64,000 bases of DNA from Ilyonectria destructans (taxonomy: Eukaryota; Ascomycota; Sordariomycetes; Hypocreales; Nectriaceae), in contig JAHEWK010000038.1 of the NCBI GenBank assembly GCA_020740775.1, positions 1 to 64,000 on the forward strand, in the 5' to 3' direction. The notes beneath the pieces are model-generated. The model saw only the letters and a list, made by a program, of their open reading frames with translations. It ran no database searches and was not told where the DNA came from. Shown in pieces: positions 31,543 through 42,421 of the stretch (position 1 is its first letter; the number at the start of each line of letters is the position of its first letter). The translations under genes were made by a program, and so were the position numbers.

Positions 31543-32946
31543 CTAGCGATCGCCTACGCGGTTCGCCTCAAGGTCATGATCGTCCAAGCGGCCGTCATTG
31601 ACGCTGTGCCCAGAGGCTCGCGATGAGAGCCTGTCGAGGACAAAGCGTTGGCTCTGATTGGTGCTCGGTCGAGGATGCTTGTCGTCGTTGAGTTTCTCGT
31701 GCTGTGCCTCGGCCTCGGCCATCAAGCACCTTTTCTGCACTGACCAGGCGCTGACAAAGTGTCCAGCGAACCACCAAGCGAAGAGGATAGGCATGGTCAC
31801 ATCGAGTTGCTGCCGGCAGCCGTTGGACCAAATGTCGACGAGCACGAGCCAGATGTTGTGGGCAGGCAAAGCCCACCCCCAGCGGTAGAAGCCTGGAGAG
31901 AGCTCGAAAGGGTAGAGAGTGCTTCCGATATTGAGTATAACCCAAGTCAGCATGAAGTAGGAGAAGAAACTCATGGGTATAATCGTGCCAACGACTGCAT
32001 CAAGGACGAGGTAGTTAATCTCCATATAGAACCAGAGGCACATCCAGGTCTCGAAGAACTGCCCGGCCGTTACGCCCCAGTCCTCACGGAATGCCCAGAT
32101 ATACCCCGCCATACACAGCGAGCATATGAATGTATGTAGCTTGCTCACGCAGAGCCGGAAGACATAAACGTCACGCTTAGACTGCTTCTCTAGTACCCCG
32201 GCGGCACCCATAACGCCGTTCAAGGCCATGATAAAGAAGAACTGCATCAGGATGGGCATAACCATAGAGACGGTGTTCAAGAGGACGCGCGTGCCGTGGT
32301 TGGTGGGCATGAGGTCAAAAGCCGTTGCCTCAATTGGGTTGAGGTAAGCGGATGCTGAGGCCGGGTTGGTCATGTTGACCGCGGCGGCCGCATCCGGAGC
32401 TGTGCGGTAGTAAACCCTGGATGCGGCGCCGACCAGGGTCTGCAGGTTACCGCGGATGGAGGCGACAACGGCCGGATAGTAGATGCCATTGTAGATGTAG
32501 GTGACGGCATCGCTGGCGTTGTAAGCAGTCGTGTTGTCACCCTCGATGGTGGCTAGGAGCCGATCCGATGCGCCAGAGTGCGTGTAGACGGCGCCCCAGT
32601 AGCCGTGCTTGCAGACAGCCTCGTGGAGGGAGTCAGGAGTAGGGTACTGTGAGGACGATCCAAACTCGACGGTCGGGAAATCTTTTCCCTCCAAGGCGCT
32701 GTAAGCACCTGTTACGGCTTGACCAATTTCACCGCCGTCGAAGTCGATGGCCAGTACTTTGAGATTGTGCGTACGAGTGCCGGATTTAAAAAGGGCGCCG
32801 TAGAGGTACGACATGTTTCCGAGGAAAAGCATCTGCAGTAAGAAGCCGCTGAGCATAATGGGAAGCATGTAAAGGTTCCATCGTCCGTTCCAGAAGGCGG
32901 AGGTGGCGGGTTGTCGGTTGTGTGATCGAGCAGGTATGATGGACAT
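31543..32946 (-). CDS. SNG1-like (DUF3533) membrane protein
   Basis: The start is taken at ATG 32946 (MSIIPARSHNR), giving 467 aa; the frame is open further upstream but that part is not conserved in style. After a short cytosolic N-terminus comes one helix (YMLPIMLSGFLLQMLFLGNM), then a long extracytosolic domain with GSRTHNL..AIDFDGGEIG-like features (SGTRTHNLKVLAIDFDGGEI). A block of about five C-terminal helices follows, with MPILMQFFFIMALNG, VVGTIIPMSFFSYFML and GWALPAHNIWLVLVDIWSNG. This layout matches DUF3533/SNG1, the family of the yeast nitrosoguanidine-resistance protein, thought to act in membrane lipid asymmetry or drug resistance. The gene is intact and unspliced. Confidence 0.85.
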   Translation of the reverse strand: MSIIPARSHNRQPATSAFWNGRWNLYMLPIMLSGFLLQMLFLGNMSYLYGALFKSGTRTHNLKVLAIDFDGGEIGQAVTGAYSALEGKDFPTVEFGSSSQYPTPDSLHEAVCKHGYWGAVYTHSGASDRLLATIEGDNTTAYNASDAVTYIYNGIYYPAVVASIRGNLQTLVGAASRVYYRTAPDAAAAVNMTNPASASAYLNPIEATAFDLMPTNHGTRVLLNTVSMVMPILMQFFFIMALNGVMGAAGVLEKQSKRDVYVFRLCVSKLHTFICSLCMAGYIWAFREDWGVTAGQFFETWMCLWFYMEINYLVLDAVVGTIIPMSFFSYFMLTWVILNIGSTLYPFELSPGFYRWGWALPAHNIWLVLVDIWSNGCRQQLDVTMPILFAWWFAGHFVSAWSVQKRCLMAEAEAQHEKLNDDKHPRPSTNQSQRFVLDRLSSRASGHSVNDGRLDDHDLEANRVGDR

Positions 32947-33312
32947 TATGTCTCTCGGTGACTTCTTGTTAGTGTTGAGATATTGAAGATGAATGGAAAG
33001 GAGCAATTGTCTGATCCGTTGTAGGACTCGGGAGAGGCACAGGTCTAATATAGTGGACTCTGAAGTCGGCGGTGGGAGTATATTCCTGGCCGCATCTGTT
33101 GTCGGGTTGATGTAAGCATCCGCATGTGCTGTCGCAAGCAGGCATCCGGAGATAGCCAAGCACCAGTGCCGAGTGCAAACGTCCGTGCCAACTGTTTGCT
33201 CAAGGCGTCATATAAATCCATAAAAATCGGATGACTCAGCGGCTATTTCGGCCGGTGGAGTCGCCCGGATCGGCAGCTAAGGACGGAATGCTACAGTGGG
33301 ACGCAAGAAGTT

Positions 33313-33434
33313 GAGTCTTTGAAGCCGTACCAGTCTAATCAAGCTAGCCTGATCAAGCCCTACGGATAACGACCCAATCAAAACAAGGGCTCAATCAGGC
33401 TAGCTTGACTGGGCCGGTACGCCTTCAAAGACTC
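33313..33434. mobile_element. foldback MITE, 122 bp with ~48-bp arms
   Basis: The left arm starting GAGTCTTTGAAGCCGTACC and the right arm ending GGTACGCCTTCAAAGACTC are inverted copies over about 48 bp with a few transitions. Both contain CAAGCTAGCCTGAT in opposite orientation. The spacer is about 26 bp. No clear target duplication was found. It sits about 370 bp upstream of the SNG1-like start codon. Confidence 0.75.
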
Positions 33435-33720
33435 ATGAATACGGAGTCCTCCGAATCAAGTCCCGTACCCCTGCAAAGGACCCGCTTGAGGCATGGCATA
33501 CGTCATTACTGAAAGTTCGATGTCATTGCCGAAGCGGAGTCGTGGACAACAAACAACTGCCGACAGAATAAGTTCCGGCGAGGCTGACTTGAATGAAACC
33601 CTGATGAACGAGATCAGCATAAGGATTATGCTGGCTTGGGCTTGCCAACAAAAAGATGTCTCCATGCGCGCGCCCAACCAACTCGACGTCATAGCCTATA
33701 CCGAGGACATGAGACGAGCA

Positions 33721-34797
33721 CAGTGATCGGAATGGTCTGGTCTGTCTTGGTCTCGGTCTGGTCTAGACCGCCAAGACTTGGTCTGGTCTGGCGATTTCTC
33801 GAGACCATGGTCGGACCGGTCGGACCGGTCCGACCATTAACTGCTATAAATAGATCGGGGTGGCTGAATCTTAGCCTAATGCAGTTAGAACATTCACGGA
33901 TAAGGATAAGGATAAGGATTAGGAATGAACCCCTGAGAACAGCTGTTTTCCACTCACATAAAACAATCAAGTCCATAACAACCTGCTTGTATGCTATTGT
34001 TATGGAGTCTTCAACGTCTCTTACACCATCTCCTGTCCCTACGCCGTCACCCACCCCTACTCTGTCGCCTGCCCCTGTTCTTCGATATCACGAACCTCCG
34101 GATGAGTTCGTACAGGACCGTATCACGTACGTGAAACGCGCGACAATTGCAAAAAAGGGATTTCGTCCAGGTTCATCACACATCTGGAAGTATGGCCTCC
34201 AATACATTCGAGGTAGCGATCAGAAAGAGGTGTACTACTGCCACGAGTGCACTGTTGGAAAGAACAAGCAAGAATTGTTTGTTATCAATGGCACTTCTAG
34301 GGTCAGAAATCACCTAGAACAGAAGCACCAGATTGATCCCCAGAGTGGCATCAAGAGGAATGGTTCTGTACGGAAGTCTGTACTGGAGCAGCAGAAGAGC
34401 GCGGCTGCTACGAATGCCTTCTTCTGGAAAGACTCAATTGAGAAGTTCAAAGAGCTTCTGATTCGTTGGATTGTGTACTGCCATATTGCTTTCTTTCAAT
34501 TAGAAAATCAGTATTTCCGAGAACTACTCTTCTTTTTGAATCCGGCACTTCTCAATCACCTCCCCAAGGCAGCAAAAACTATTCGAAACTGGGTTATGGA
34601 CGCCTTTCGGTCGAAGAAGCAACGGCTCAGAGAGGACCTCCAGCGCTCGCGGAGTAGAATCTCCATCTCCTTTGATCTCTCGACTTCTCCAAACCCTTAC
34701 GCGATTCTAGGTGTCGTCGCCATGTGGATAGACACTGCTGGCAAGCGACAAACTACCGTTTTGGGTATACGACGTGTGTACGGCCATACTTGGGCAT
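33721..34797 (+). mobile_element. 5' part of a hAT element
   Basis: It begins CAGTGATCGG, followed by clustered GGTCTGG and GGTCGGACC motifs in both orientations (33730-33838), typical of hAT subterminal binding sites. A TATAAATA box lies near 33845. The transposase N-terminal coding region follows, and the element breaks off at about 34797 where a different, GGTAGAG-rich repeat begins. Confidence 0.65.
33898..33922. repeat. short GGATAA tandem repeat
   Basis: Four near-perfect 6-bp units inside the 5' leader of the hAT fragment. Confidence 0.7.
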
Positions 34798-34802
34798 TGT
34801 AG
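34002..34802 (+). pseudogene. hAT transposase N-terminal part with BED-type finger
   Basis: From ATG 34002 the protein starts with a Pro/Ser/Thr-rich stretch. A BED-like zinc finger follows: SSHIWKYGLQYI, YYCHECTVGKN and VRNHLEQKHQI (C-x2-C...H-x4-H). The hAT region after it includes NPALLNHLPKAAKTIRNWVM and the catalytic-core start SISFDLSTSPNPYAILGVVA, where the first catalytic Asp is expected. The frame ends at 34802, immediately after the junction with unrelated repeats, so about two thirds of the transposase is missing. Confidence 0.8.
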
Positions 34803-34811
34803 AGTAGAGGG

Positions 34812-34922
34812 AGCTCTACCCACTTCTCTACCCTACCCAGGTAGAGGAGTGACCTCCTCTACCCTACCCGGGTAGAGTGGGTAGAGTGGTGGGTAGAGTA
34901 GTGGGTAGAGTAGGTAGAGGGT
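34812..34922. repeat. GGTAGAG-rich direct and inverted repeats
   Basis: At least five GGTAGAG units occur in direct order at 34870-34920, and several CTCTACC/CTACCC units in the opposite orientation at 34812-34868. Confidence 0.85.
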
Positions 34923-35004
34923 AGATTGGTGGGTACACGATAGGGTAGGTAGGGAAGGTAGACGCCGTATATATGCTTAATTCTTCGAAATATGCCTCTT
35001 TATA

Positions 35005-35457
35005 CTATACATCCCAATCCTCCTCATCGAAATCAATATCCATCTGATTATCTATCTCCACAGCCTCTATAATCATCGCTAGTAGTGCCTCCGAAGAGAT
35101 AAGCTTCCTCGTAAACCAGTTGCCCATGCACTCTAACCTCTGGATGTTCTCTGGCGATAACCTAAGCCTATCCCAGCTCTGTGTACGGCGTGAGCCCGAG
35201 AATTGTTGTTCTGGTTCAGCGGATGAGGATGCGATTGAGAGGATATTGATGGCCTTACGGTGGAGACGAGGATAGCGCCGGCGTTGCTCTAGAACTAACC
35301 ACCACTGAAGAGGAGTTATCTTTAGAGCACCAAGATCGATAGTTTTATCTTCAATAAACGCCATAAACGTATCTTCATCCTCTTGTGAAGTAGGTTGAAT
35401 TTTTAGACGACGTTTCATCCGGTCTAATTCATTCTCTACCCTCTTCTTCGAGGAGGG
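35005..35457 (-). pseudogene. hAT transposase C-terminal dimerisation domain
   Basis: The minus strand encodes KRVENELDRMKRRLKI, then LQWWLVLEQRRRYPRLHRKA, SIASSSAEPEQQFSGSRRTQ and IQRLECMGNWFTRK, ending at 35005. The spacing of WW, YP and the 'S-S-x-x-E-x-x-F-S' box matches the hAT family C-terminal region. The open frame continues into the adjoining Helitron terminus (adding MPWQLNGCSKYF), an artefact of insertion. The 5' part of the transposase is absent. Confidence 0.8.
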
Positions 35458-35690
35458 AAAATACTTCGAACACCCGTTAAGTTGCCAAGGCAAGGGACTT
35501 AACGGCTGAATATCCAGCCCGAAGGGTAAATACCGTATACCTGCTATTAAACTATTCTGGGGGAACCCCCTAGAACCCCCCTTTCAACTGCGGCGGTAAC
35601 CAGCTGTTAAAACCACTTCAAACCTGCAGTAAGGGAGTTGACTGATAGACATAGAGGTCCCTCTACCACTTCCTGTCGGGCCCAATCAAC
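35458..35690 (-). repeat. Helitron 3'-terminal repeat, reference copy
   Basis: Read on the minus strand from GTTGATTGGGCCCGACAGG to GTGTTCGAAGTATTTT. Stem arms CCGTTAAGT and ACTTAACGG enclose a loop of about 14 nt. It lies about 135 bp beyond the RepHel stop codon, linking the repeat family to this Helitron. Confidence 0.75.
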
Positions 35691-38600
35691 TATATACCGT
35701 ATACCGAGTTCCCCTTTCCCTGTAGCTTATAGGAAAACGTCATTTAGTCAATGTACCGTGGTGGATACGGCGGATCGATCAGCTGTTGGGCTTGACGGCG
35801 TTGTTGGTCAGCAAGGCGCATCTTCATCCCTGCCTTATAGTTAGCCACAAACGCAGTACGTAGGAAACGCAGGCGTATAAACCTTGCGTGGGCGTGTGGT
35901 TATAGAGGCTCTGGCGGTCGAAAGGCGCCTCAAGGAGTAGGCCTTGCAGCGAGGTAACTCGTGAGACGGCAACATAACTAATACCGGCCTGGAAGTCGCG
36001 TGTAGCGAGGTCAGTAACTATCTGATCCTTCGTTAGGCTCTGGCATTTGTGAACAGTGATAGCAAATGCCACGATCAGGGGAAACTGCGTGCGGGCGCAG
36101 GTCTCGTTGCCCACTAGGAAATCACGCGTGACTGGAAGGATGGGTACGATTTTCCTGCCCCCGTTAGTTGTTAGATACGGCGGTCCATCGTAGCTATCGA
36201 AATCCACCATAATAACGGCTGGGGGGTCTTCCCATGGTTTGGCGCCTGTATTCCAGGCGATATCGTATACAGTACCCTGGGCGCCGTTAACTAGGCCAGC
36301 TGGCTGCCATAGATTAGTCGTGAGCATTACCCTGGCGCCCTTAGCAGCAGGGAACTTGTTGGATAGATTGCCAGCGTTGTCGTTTGGCGCCTGCTCCGCA
36401 CCGTTGCCCCGATTCTTTGCCTCCACCTGTATTGCCGGGGCGTTGAGCTGTACCATATGCTCGTAATTGTATTCGTTGACGCGTGCCTTTGTAGAATACA
36501 CCCGCAAAGCGGTCCTGAATCTGTCAACCTCGCTCTGTGTTAGCTTGGCCTGTACCCGATTGGTAAGGAGGTTCCAGGACGATATAGATAACTTAACTTC
36601 ACGCAGTTCTTGCAAGGCCTGACGGAACCGGGCCTGATCGTCCCCAGCCTGGCGCTGTACCGTGGTCAGGAAGACGGTGGGGTCAAATAGCCGGTAGGCC
36701 ACTTGCCCTCTCCTTTCCAACGAAGACAGTCTGGTGCTAGTCGAATACAGGGGCTTTTGCCGGACTGGTGGTAACTGGAAGAAATCGCCCACAAGCAAGA
36801 CACTCACACCACCAAAGAACTCGAGGCTACGTTGTGGAAAGGCTTGCCGCAGGCGGGAATCGATCCGCGCCAGCTGCTCAAGCCCTAGCATGCTCTTTTC
36901 ATCGATAACGAGGTATTTGACGTGCCGTAGGCGGGACTGAAGGGCGGCTGCGTCGGTTGGGGGAAGGTCGGTAAAAGCACCACCTACTGGGAGACGTAGC
37001 AACGAATGTATCGTGCTGCCCTGTATCTGGTTACTCGCAACGCCTGTTGGCGCTACGCGGCAAATAGGGCTAGGATTCGGTAGGGCAGCCGCCTGAAGAT
37101 GGGAGGAAAGCACCTTGATAAGGAAGGACTTGCCTGTACCACCACCACCGTCAACATGGAGAAGGATTTGAGTAGGATTTTGCTCCTGGAAGTGGCCCAT
37201 GAAAGTGTCGTACACGAGCCGTTGTTGTGGGTTAAGCTGGTCACGCCAGTGAGGGCCAAGAACCTCCACATTGTTGGCGATAGGGTGGCTAGCGATAAGG
37301 TCTTTCCAGTAGCTGTCTCGAAATTCCGGATAAGTGCCCACATGCCGTGTCCAGTCGTAATTGACGTCGATATCGCGGCGGCCAAGTAGGTCAAGACCTT
37401 CCTGGGTAAGGGGGTTGTCAGGTAAAAGGGCGGCGAGGCGGATCCAGTCTTCGTCATCAAATTCTTCCTCCACAGGCAGAGTCTCGTACTGATCCTCTTG
37501 AGGTTGTAATCGAGCCTCTTTTGGCCGGCCGTAATGGTCATCACCATGACTGTGGTGCTGCCAACAATAGGAGAAGGCCTTAGCGTGAGAATTAAAACGC
37601 TGGCCGCCAAATGTGAGGAGCTCATCAAGGCGGCGATGTGGGTAGTTTAACGTTAGCTTTATGCGGCAGTAATCTGGCCACTGTTGGCCTTCTGGATCAG
37701 CCTAGTAGCGAGGAAAGTAGACCAATACACGAGGCCTGCCGTTAACGTTTCCTGGCTGCCATTGCTTCCACATGGAAGGGTTCCTAGACCGGAAATTCCA
37801 GTATTTGAGAAAGGAAACATAGGTCAGGTCCTCTAGGGCTTCTGGGCGTTGACAGTACTTTTCGTAGACGTTGGGGGCCTCGTCAACCTCATCGCCGTCA
37901 ATCCGTAGGGAGCGGAAATGCCTGTCAGGATTACGGCAATCAACGTATAGGCAGGTTCGTGAGCCCTCTTGTAACGGCAGACCGAGGAGCAAGTGGCTAA
38001 CCTCCTGCTTCGAGTAGACTCGCTCAGCAACCAGCTGATTTAGGAGCTTTGACGTGAAGGAAATCAGGGGGTTGTGGTCCTTGACCCGGGGCACCAGGGC
38101 CTTCCCAATCTGAGCAAACGACTCGCTCTTCTTTTCCGACTTGGAGCAGTATTTGGCTGCGTAATCGATTACCTGCTGTAGGCTCGTGCAGGGCGAGACA
38201 TCTGTATTGGCTAGCCATGCAACGGTAAGCAAGCGGTTGTAGTGGTTAATCTGGCTATCGTTCCGCTCGCCCCTGAAGCTCCAGTGCTTAGAATGTGGAA
38301 CCTTGTCAAGGGAGGCTAGGAGGCGCTGCCCGTGAGGAAATCCAAAGCGGCACTCTACCTGCTTGGTATGCTTATTGAGCTGCATACAGTAGTTGTTGCA
38401 TCGGTGGCGTTGCACGCGGTTGACTACCATTGATAGGAACTGAACGGTAAGGGGATGCTCCAATAGATTACTGATCAGGGGATTCCCTTCCCCAGGCGCC
38501 TGTATCCGCTGAGGCTCTGGGTTAACAGCAGATACGTGATATCCCTAGATTCGAGCGAATTGCTCTCGGGACTGACTATTATCAGGATCTAAGTCTGGGT

Positions 38601-39206
38601 GGCCATTTAACCAATACAGGCCATGGTGGTGACTGGAACCCCTGCCCTGCCACTCGTAGCGACCCCAAAAGTCCGCTAGGTTAAACTTCTGCTTCAGGAC
38701 AATAGTCCTAAAGAGCATATAACGCTTATGGAAGTGATAAGCGGCAATGTGGGCGTTGTCTCTCAGTAATTGCCGGGACAGGGCCATCCGCGCCGCCTCA
38801 GGAGCTGCTTTCCACTCTTGGAATCGAGGCATATGACGATATAGGGACTCCCAGTGGTAATCAGCCGCACTTGCAGTAACGAAAAGGCCAGGCCTGCCTA
38901 GATCGTAGGCATATGCCTCCAATTCCTTCCTTTGCTTATACCAATATGGACGGGTGCCCCTGATTACGGCGGCTTGGCGCGTGATCGATGGATCAGGGCC
39001 TGAGCCTCTGGCTCGTCAGGCTTAGCCATCGCTTCCTCTATGTTAGCGCGCGTAAGAGGTTGACGGCGGCCTTCGTGTTGCTTGACTAAGTAGTTGCTTC
39101 GCTTTCTGACCTGCGCACGTAACAGCGTGTTGAGGGCGACGAAAGGCCACGTCTTATGGCGGGCAAAACGTCCGTCTTGCCATCTCACAAGGCTCGAAAC
39201 CACTAC
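35458..39206 (-). mobile_element. Helitron, 5'-truncated, with terminal hairpin at 3' end
   Basis: On the minus strand a RepHel coding region is followed by a 3' region whose last ~233 bp (35690-35458) is also found at 19369-19523 and 48141-48371. The shared end contains a hairpin (CCGTTAAGT / ACTTAACGG) 16 bp from the terminus, as expected for a Helitron 3' end, although the last bases are TATTTT and not CTRR. The 5' end is missing: at 39206 the coding sequence passes directly into the hAT element. Confidence 0.8.
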
Positions 39207-39212
39207 ATCCAC
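35824..39212 (-). pseudogene. Helitron RepHel (rolling-circle Rep plus PIF1 helicase)
   Basis: The minus-strand order is: N-terminal part (RWQDGRFARHKTWPFVALNT), Rep region with the HUH-type motif SSHHHGLYWLNGHPDLD and motif 3 DYAAKYCSKSEK carrying the candidate Tyr, then a PIF1-type helicase. The helicase has Walker A GGGGTGKSFL, Walker B VIDEKSML, GDFFQLPPV, VHKCQSL and SYVAVSRV, ending LTIRQG. Rep nicks and joins one strand and the helicase unwinds it during rolling-circle transposition. Defects are TAG at 38545-38547, TAG at 37702-37704, a frame shift near 38985 and loss of the N-terminus at the hAT junction. Both stops fit CpA-to-TpA changes. The rest of the frame is well kept, including 549 helicase codons without interruption. 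Confidence 0.92.
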
Positions 39213-39368
39213 TCCACTTTTGGACCAAGTAGAGTGGATGGACCATTTTTAGGCAATTACAAAGTGGATGTAGCACACTTTCGACCGGAGTGGAATGGAT
39301 GTACACGTGGATTTATAAGTGGATTTTTGTAAGTGGACTTTTGAGGCTATTCACAACCTCGTCGACGC

Positions 39369-42023
39369 CTATTCAGCCTCACTTTCAGAGGTTGACACTA
39401 ACTCTTCAGCCTCTTGCTGCTGTGATGAATCGTCAACCTCGCTGGCGCTGTCCTCGCCCTCGAATAGCCATTTTGACTCAGCAAGAGCCAGCTCGTCGTC
39501 GCTTAGAGTCCCACAGCCGGCATCCAGCTTACTTTCGAGGTGTGACTTAAGCAATGGATCCAGGTCCTTGATAAGGCCAGCACGGTACCAAGAGCGTAAG
39601 ACCTGACAAATGGCGATAATCTCAGCATCTAGGTTCGTACGCAACCCCGAGACCATCTTGCCAGCAGCTGAGAATAACCTCTCACACTCGGCTGACATCG
39701 GCTGGATCGTCAGGAAGTCCAAGGCCATCCTGGATAACCGAGGATATCTGCTTTGCTTAGTGATCCAGTAACCAATTGGATCACGAACGTTGCCGTCGCT
39801 GGCGTCACGATCCATCTGCCACGCTTGGTACTCGTCACCATCAATAGCTGCTGAGTAGGCTGGTATTGAGTTCGGCAGACGACTGTTCTTCTCGAAGGGA
39901 TCGAAAAACCGAGGTCTTTTTGCCGGTGGCTCGTCGTCGCCTCTGCTGCTGCTGGTTCTAGCCTCGAGATGAGCGTAATCGGACAGCCAGACGTCGGCAA
40001 CCATCTCTTTTGCCTTTTCAACCCAACTAGGCTTATGAGCCCACGTTTCATCAAACCAGTCCCAACGATAAGCTGGATGGAGCGCCATAGCCGTATAGTA
40101 GATAGGCGTCTCGTCCAGCCGCTGATAATATTCATCCAGCTTATCCCAAGCAAGGTTGATTCCGACGCGGAAGTGCTCTGGATCAGGAAAATCAGCAGCA
40201 AGCTGCTTATATTCTTCCAGTGTGTTAAGCAGCAGCTCATAGCCAAGCACCACGTCCCAGATATTGCCATAGGAGCCAGTCCAGCCTTGCTTACGCCTGC
40301 GGATGTGCCCATCACCCTCAAGCGTCTTTACCACGGTCTCAAAAACAGTCAGAATAGCCTCCAAATGGTAAAGAACCTCCCAGTCTTTGTCCGTTAGCTG
40401 ATTCTCGTCTCGGAGGATGCGTGGTTTTTTCGCCAACTTGGCTTGTGTTACTTGGCCAGTCTTTTTAGACCGATTTTCGTCCTCCCATTGCGCCTTATAC
40501 TTGATCAGCAGGAGTTCGATAGAGGCTTTCAACCGTAGAGCCCTGCGGATCATGTAGAGTTGTGACAGCCAACGCGTGTCGTTATCGATAATTAGCTTGA
40601 GTGGTTTCTTCGATCGGAGTTTAAGGGCGGTGGCGCGATTAATTTCGTCCTGTTAGATATGCCAAATTAGTATGAGACGAATAGGATTTAGTAAAATCGC
40701 TTACCCTTTGGACGTCCTTGAATAAGTAAATCAGCCGATGGCTAATACGCACATCAACTACGATATTGTGTAACTTGCCAACTGGTCCTCTTTTGCGCCA
40801 TCGAGCGTATTCAGTATCAGATAACGCTTCTGCGCCTGATAATTGCTGCTCGAACGCGTCGACGTTTTTGCCAAATAAGAGCGCCTTGGCTGACAAGTTA
40901 ATTGTGTGGCCAATACAGCGTCCTCGGCGTAGTCGGCCATCGAACCCAAGTTCAGCACCAATGACCTCCATGGCAGTATCGTTGTTTTCAGCATTGTCGA
41001 GCGTGAAATAGCCAATCTTCTCTGGACCCACGCCGAGAGTGTGTAGGACGTCGAGAACCTCCCCACCGATCGTTGAGCCGAAGTGACGATGAGCCTCTGG
41101 AACCCCAATCATGATTTTGCATGGCCGATTCTTCTCATCTCTGAAAAAACAAGCAATGCCGTAGAGGGCAAGCTTATTTCGAGACGTCCAGCCATCAAAT
41201 GAGATATGAATCGCTCCAGGGGAGTTCCTCAGCACCTCGATAACCTTCTGCTTGTGGCGGTTATACTCTTGAATGATCTTATATCGGACAGTCCTGGCAC
41301 TCAAGTTGGCGCGCTGGATCGAAATGGAGGGATTCAAATAGTCGAAGATTTCTCGGAGAATGGGGTTCTCGGCGAAGGAAAAGGACTGGTTGCTGCTGAC
41401 AATTAACTCGACTAGCATACGCTGAAAGTGTTGCTTATCAAAGCGTGAGATGAAGCTATTCGCGATATTCTGTTCCGTAGGCTTGTTGACGTCCAGTTTC
41501 AAAACAGAGGCAATAGTCGGCTGGATCGATTTCAGTGCGCCTTCGGATTTCAGCTGTGCTGTGCTCTTTTTCTCTCCCTCTGGTGCTGGTGATTTGTGCT
41601 CACGCCATAGATGATTTGCCGCGTTCTGGAGACCTAAAGAGGTAAAACTCGCGATAATGGGACGATTTCTGAGGATACAGTCCTTGCAAGCCCATTTGCG
41701 TAAGCCATGACGTTGAATATCATAGCCAAAGTCCCACAGCCAAGAGCTAGCATGACGAGCGCGTTCTGACCAAGTCTAGTGTCAGATATGTCAGAGGCGA
41801 AAGTGGCCACCTATTGCCACCTATTGCCACGAGGCTTAGCAATCAGCTTCTAGCTGATTCTATACAGAAGAGAAAGGGTATATAAAGCTTGCTCTGAAAC
41901 CTCAAGAAAAAAGGGAGGGGAGGAGACAATTTTTTTCACTCCAATATTTGACATCTAGCCTCTGAAATGGCGAAAAAGCCGGTCTTCGAGGTGGTGCTGT
42001 TGGCCTGGCTGGTTGGCTGACAT
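39369..42023 (-). pseudogene. hAT transposase, ~806 codons, one stop plus LTR insertion
   Basis: Start ATG 42023; exon 1 runs to 40705, a 55-nt intron (GTAAGC...CAG) spans 40704-40650, and exon 2 ends at 39369. Excluding the solo LTR and one TSD copy, the length is exactly 807 codons. Domains: BED-like N-terminus (LRKWACKDC...NHLWREH), core with ISFDGWTSRNKLALYGI and FTLDNAENND (catalytic Asp residues), NDTRWLSQLYMI, then PAYRWDWFDETW and the dimerisation box MSAECERLFSAAGK. The acidic C-terminus ends SESEAE. Codon 23 is TAG (41957-41955), inside the LTR target site. Everything else is open, so this was a full-length transposase until recently. Confidence 0.9.
41780..41953. repeat. solo LTR with perfect 5-bp TSD TCTAG
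   Basis: Begins TGTCAGATATG and ends ATATTTGACA. TCTAG flanks it at 41775-41779 and 41954-41958. It shares internal sequence (GCCACCTATTGCCAC, GGCTTAGCAA, TATATAAAGCTTGC) with the LTR at 31067-31268. It sits in the N-terminal coding part of the hAT transposase. Confidence 0.92.
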
Positions 42024-42421
42024 CGTCAAAAAATTATCTCTTGCAAAAACAACAGCAGGAAATCTGTTGAAAACGCCTCAATAGGGGCAGTTTCTCGTAT
42101 GACGTTTATACGATTAGCTTGGGAGGAAATCGACCTTGGCTAACTTGGGTCTCGGTACCTCGATTTACTAGGCAATTATATACAAAAATAAGTACTATCG
42201 GCCGTGCAAGCTCAGGGAATATGCCACTGTACCTAAATCCACCTAAATCCACTCCATTACATCCACTTTCAGGTCCGAATGTAGTGGATTATAGTGGATC
42301 AATTGAGGAACCCGCACCCCACTGTAGATCATTGCGAGAAAACGATTACTATCGATCTATCTTGAAATCTTTATTATTTCCTGAATTGGAAGAGTGGTAA
42401 GGTGGTGGGCTGGCTTTCATC

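Larger units (their letters stand above)
34798..35457 (-). mobile_element. 3' part of a second hAT family element
   Basis: On the minus strand the coding part (35457-35005) is followed by an end region packed with GGTAGAG/CTCTACC motifs (34812-34922), resembling a hAT 3' subterminal region. It is cut at 35457 by the Helitron 3' end and abuts another hAT fragment at about 34797. Confidence 0.6.
39199..42324 (-). mobile_element. nearly complete hAT element interrupted by a solo LTR
   Basis: Coding sequence lies on the minus strand. The right end, read inward, is CAGTGGGGTGCGGGTTCC at 42324, followed by subterminal AGTGGAT/ATCCACT motifs (42235-42305). The left end (39199-39330) also carries many AGTGGATGTA motifs, but the expected terminal CAGTGGGG is missing, so the left terminus is truncated or altered at the Helitron junction. 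No 8-bp duplication was found. Confidence 0.75.

Noticed and set aside
33898..33922. GGATAA repeats as possible interstitial telomere
   Set aside because: The unit is not TTAGGG, only four copies exist, and they lie in a hAT leader.
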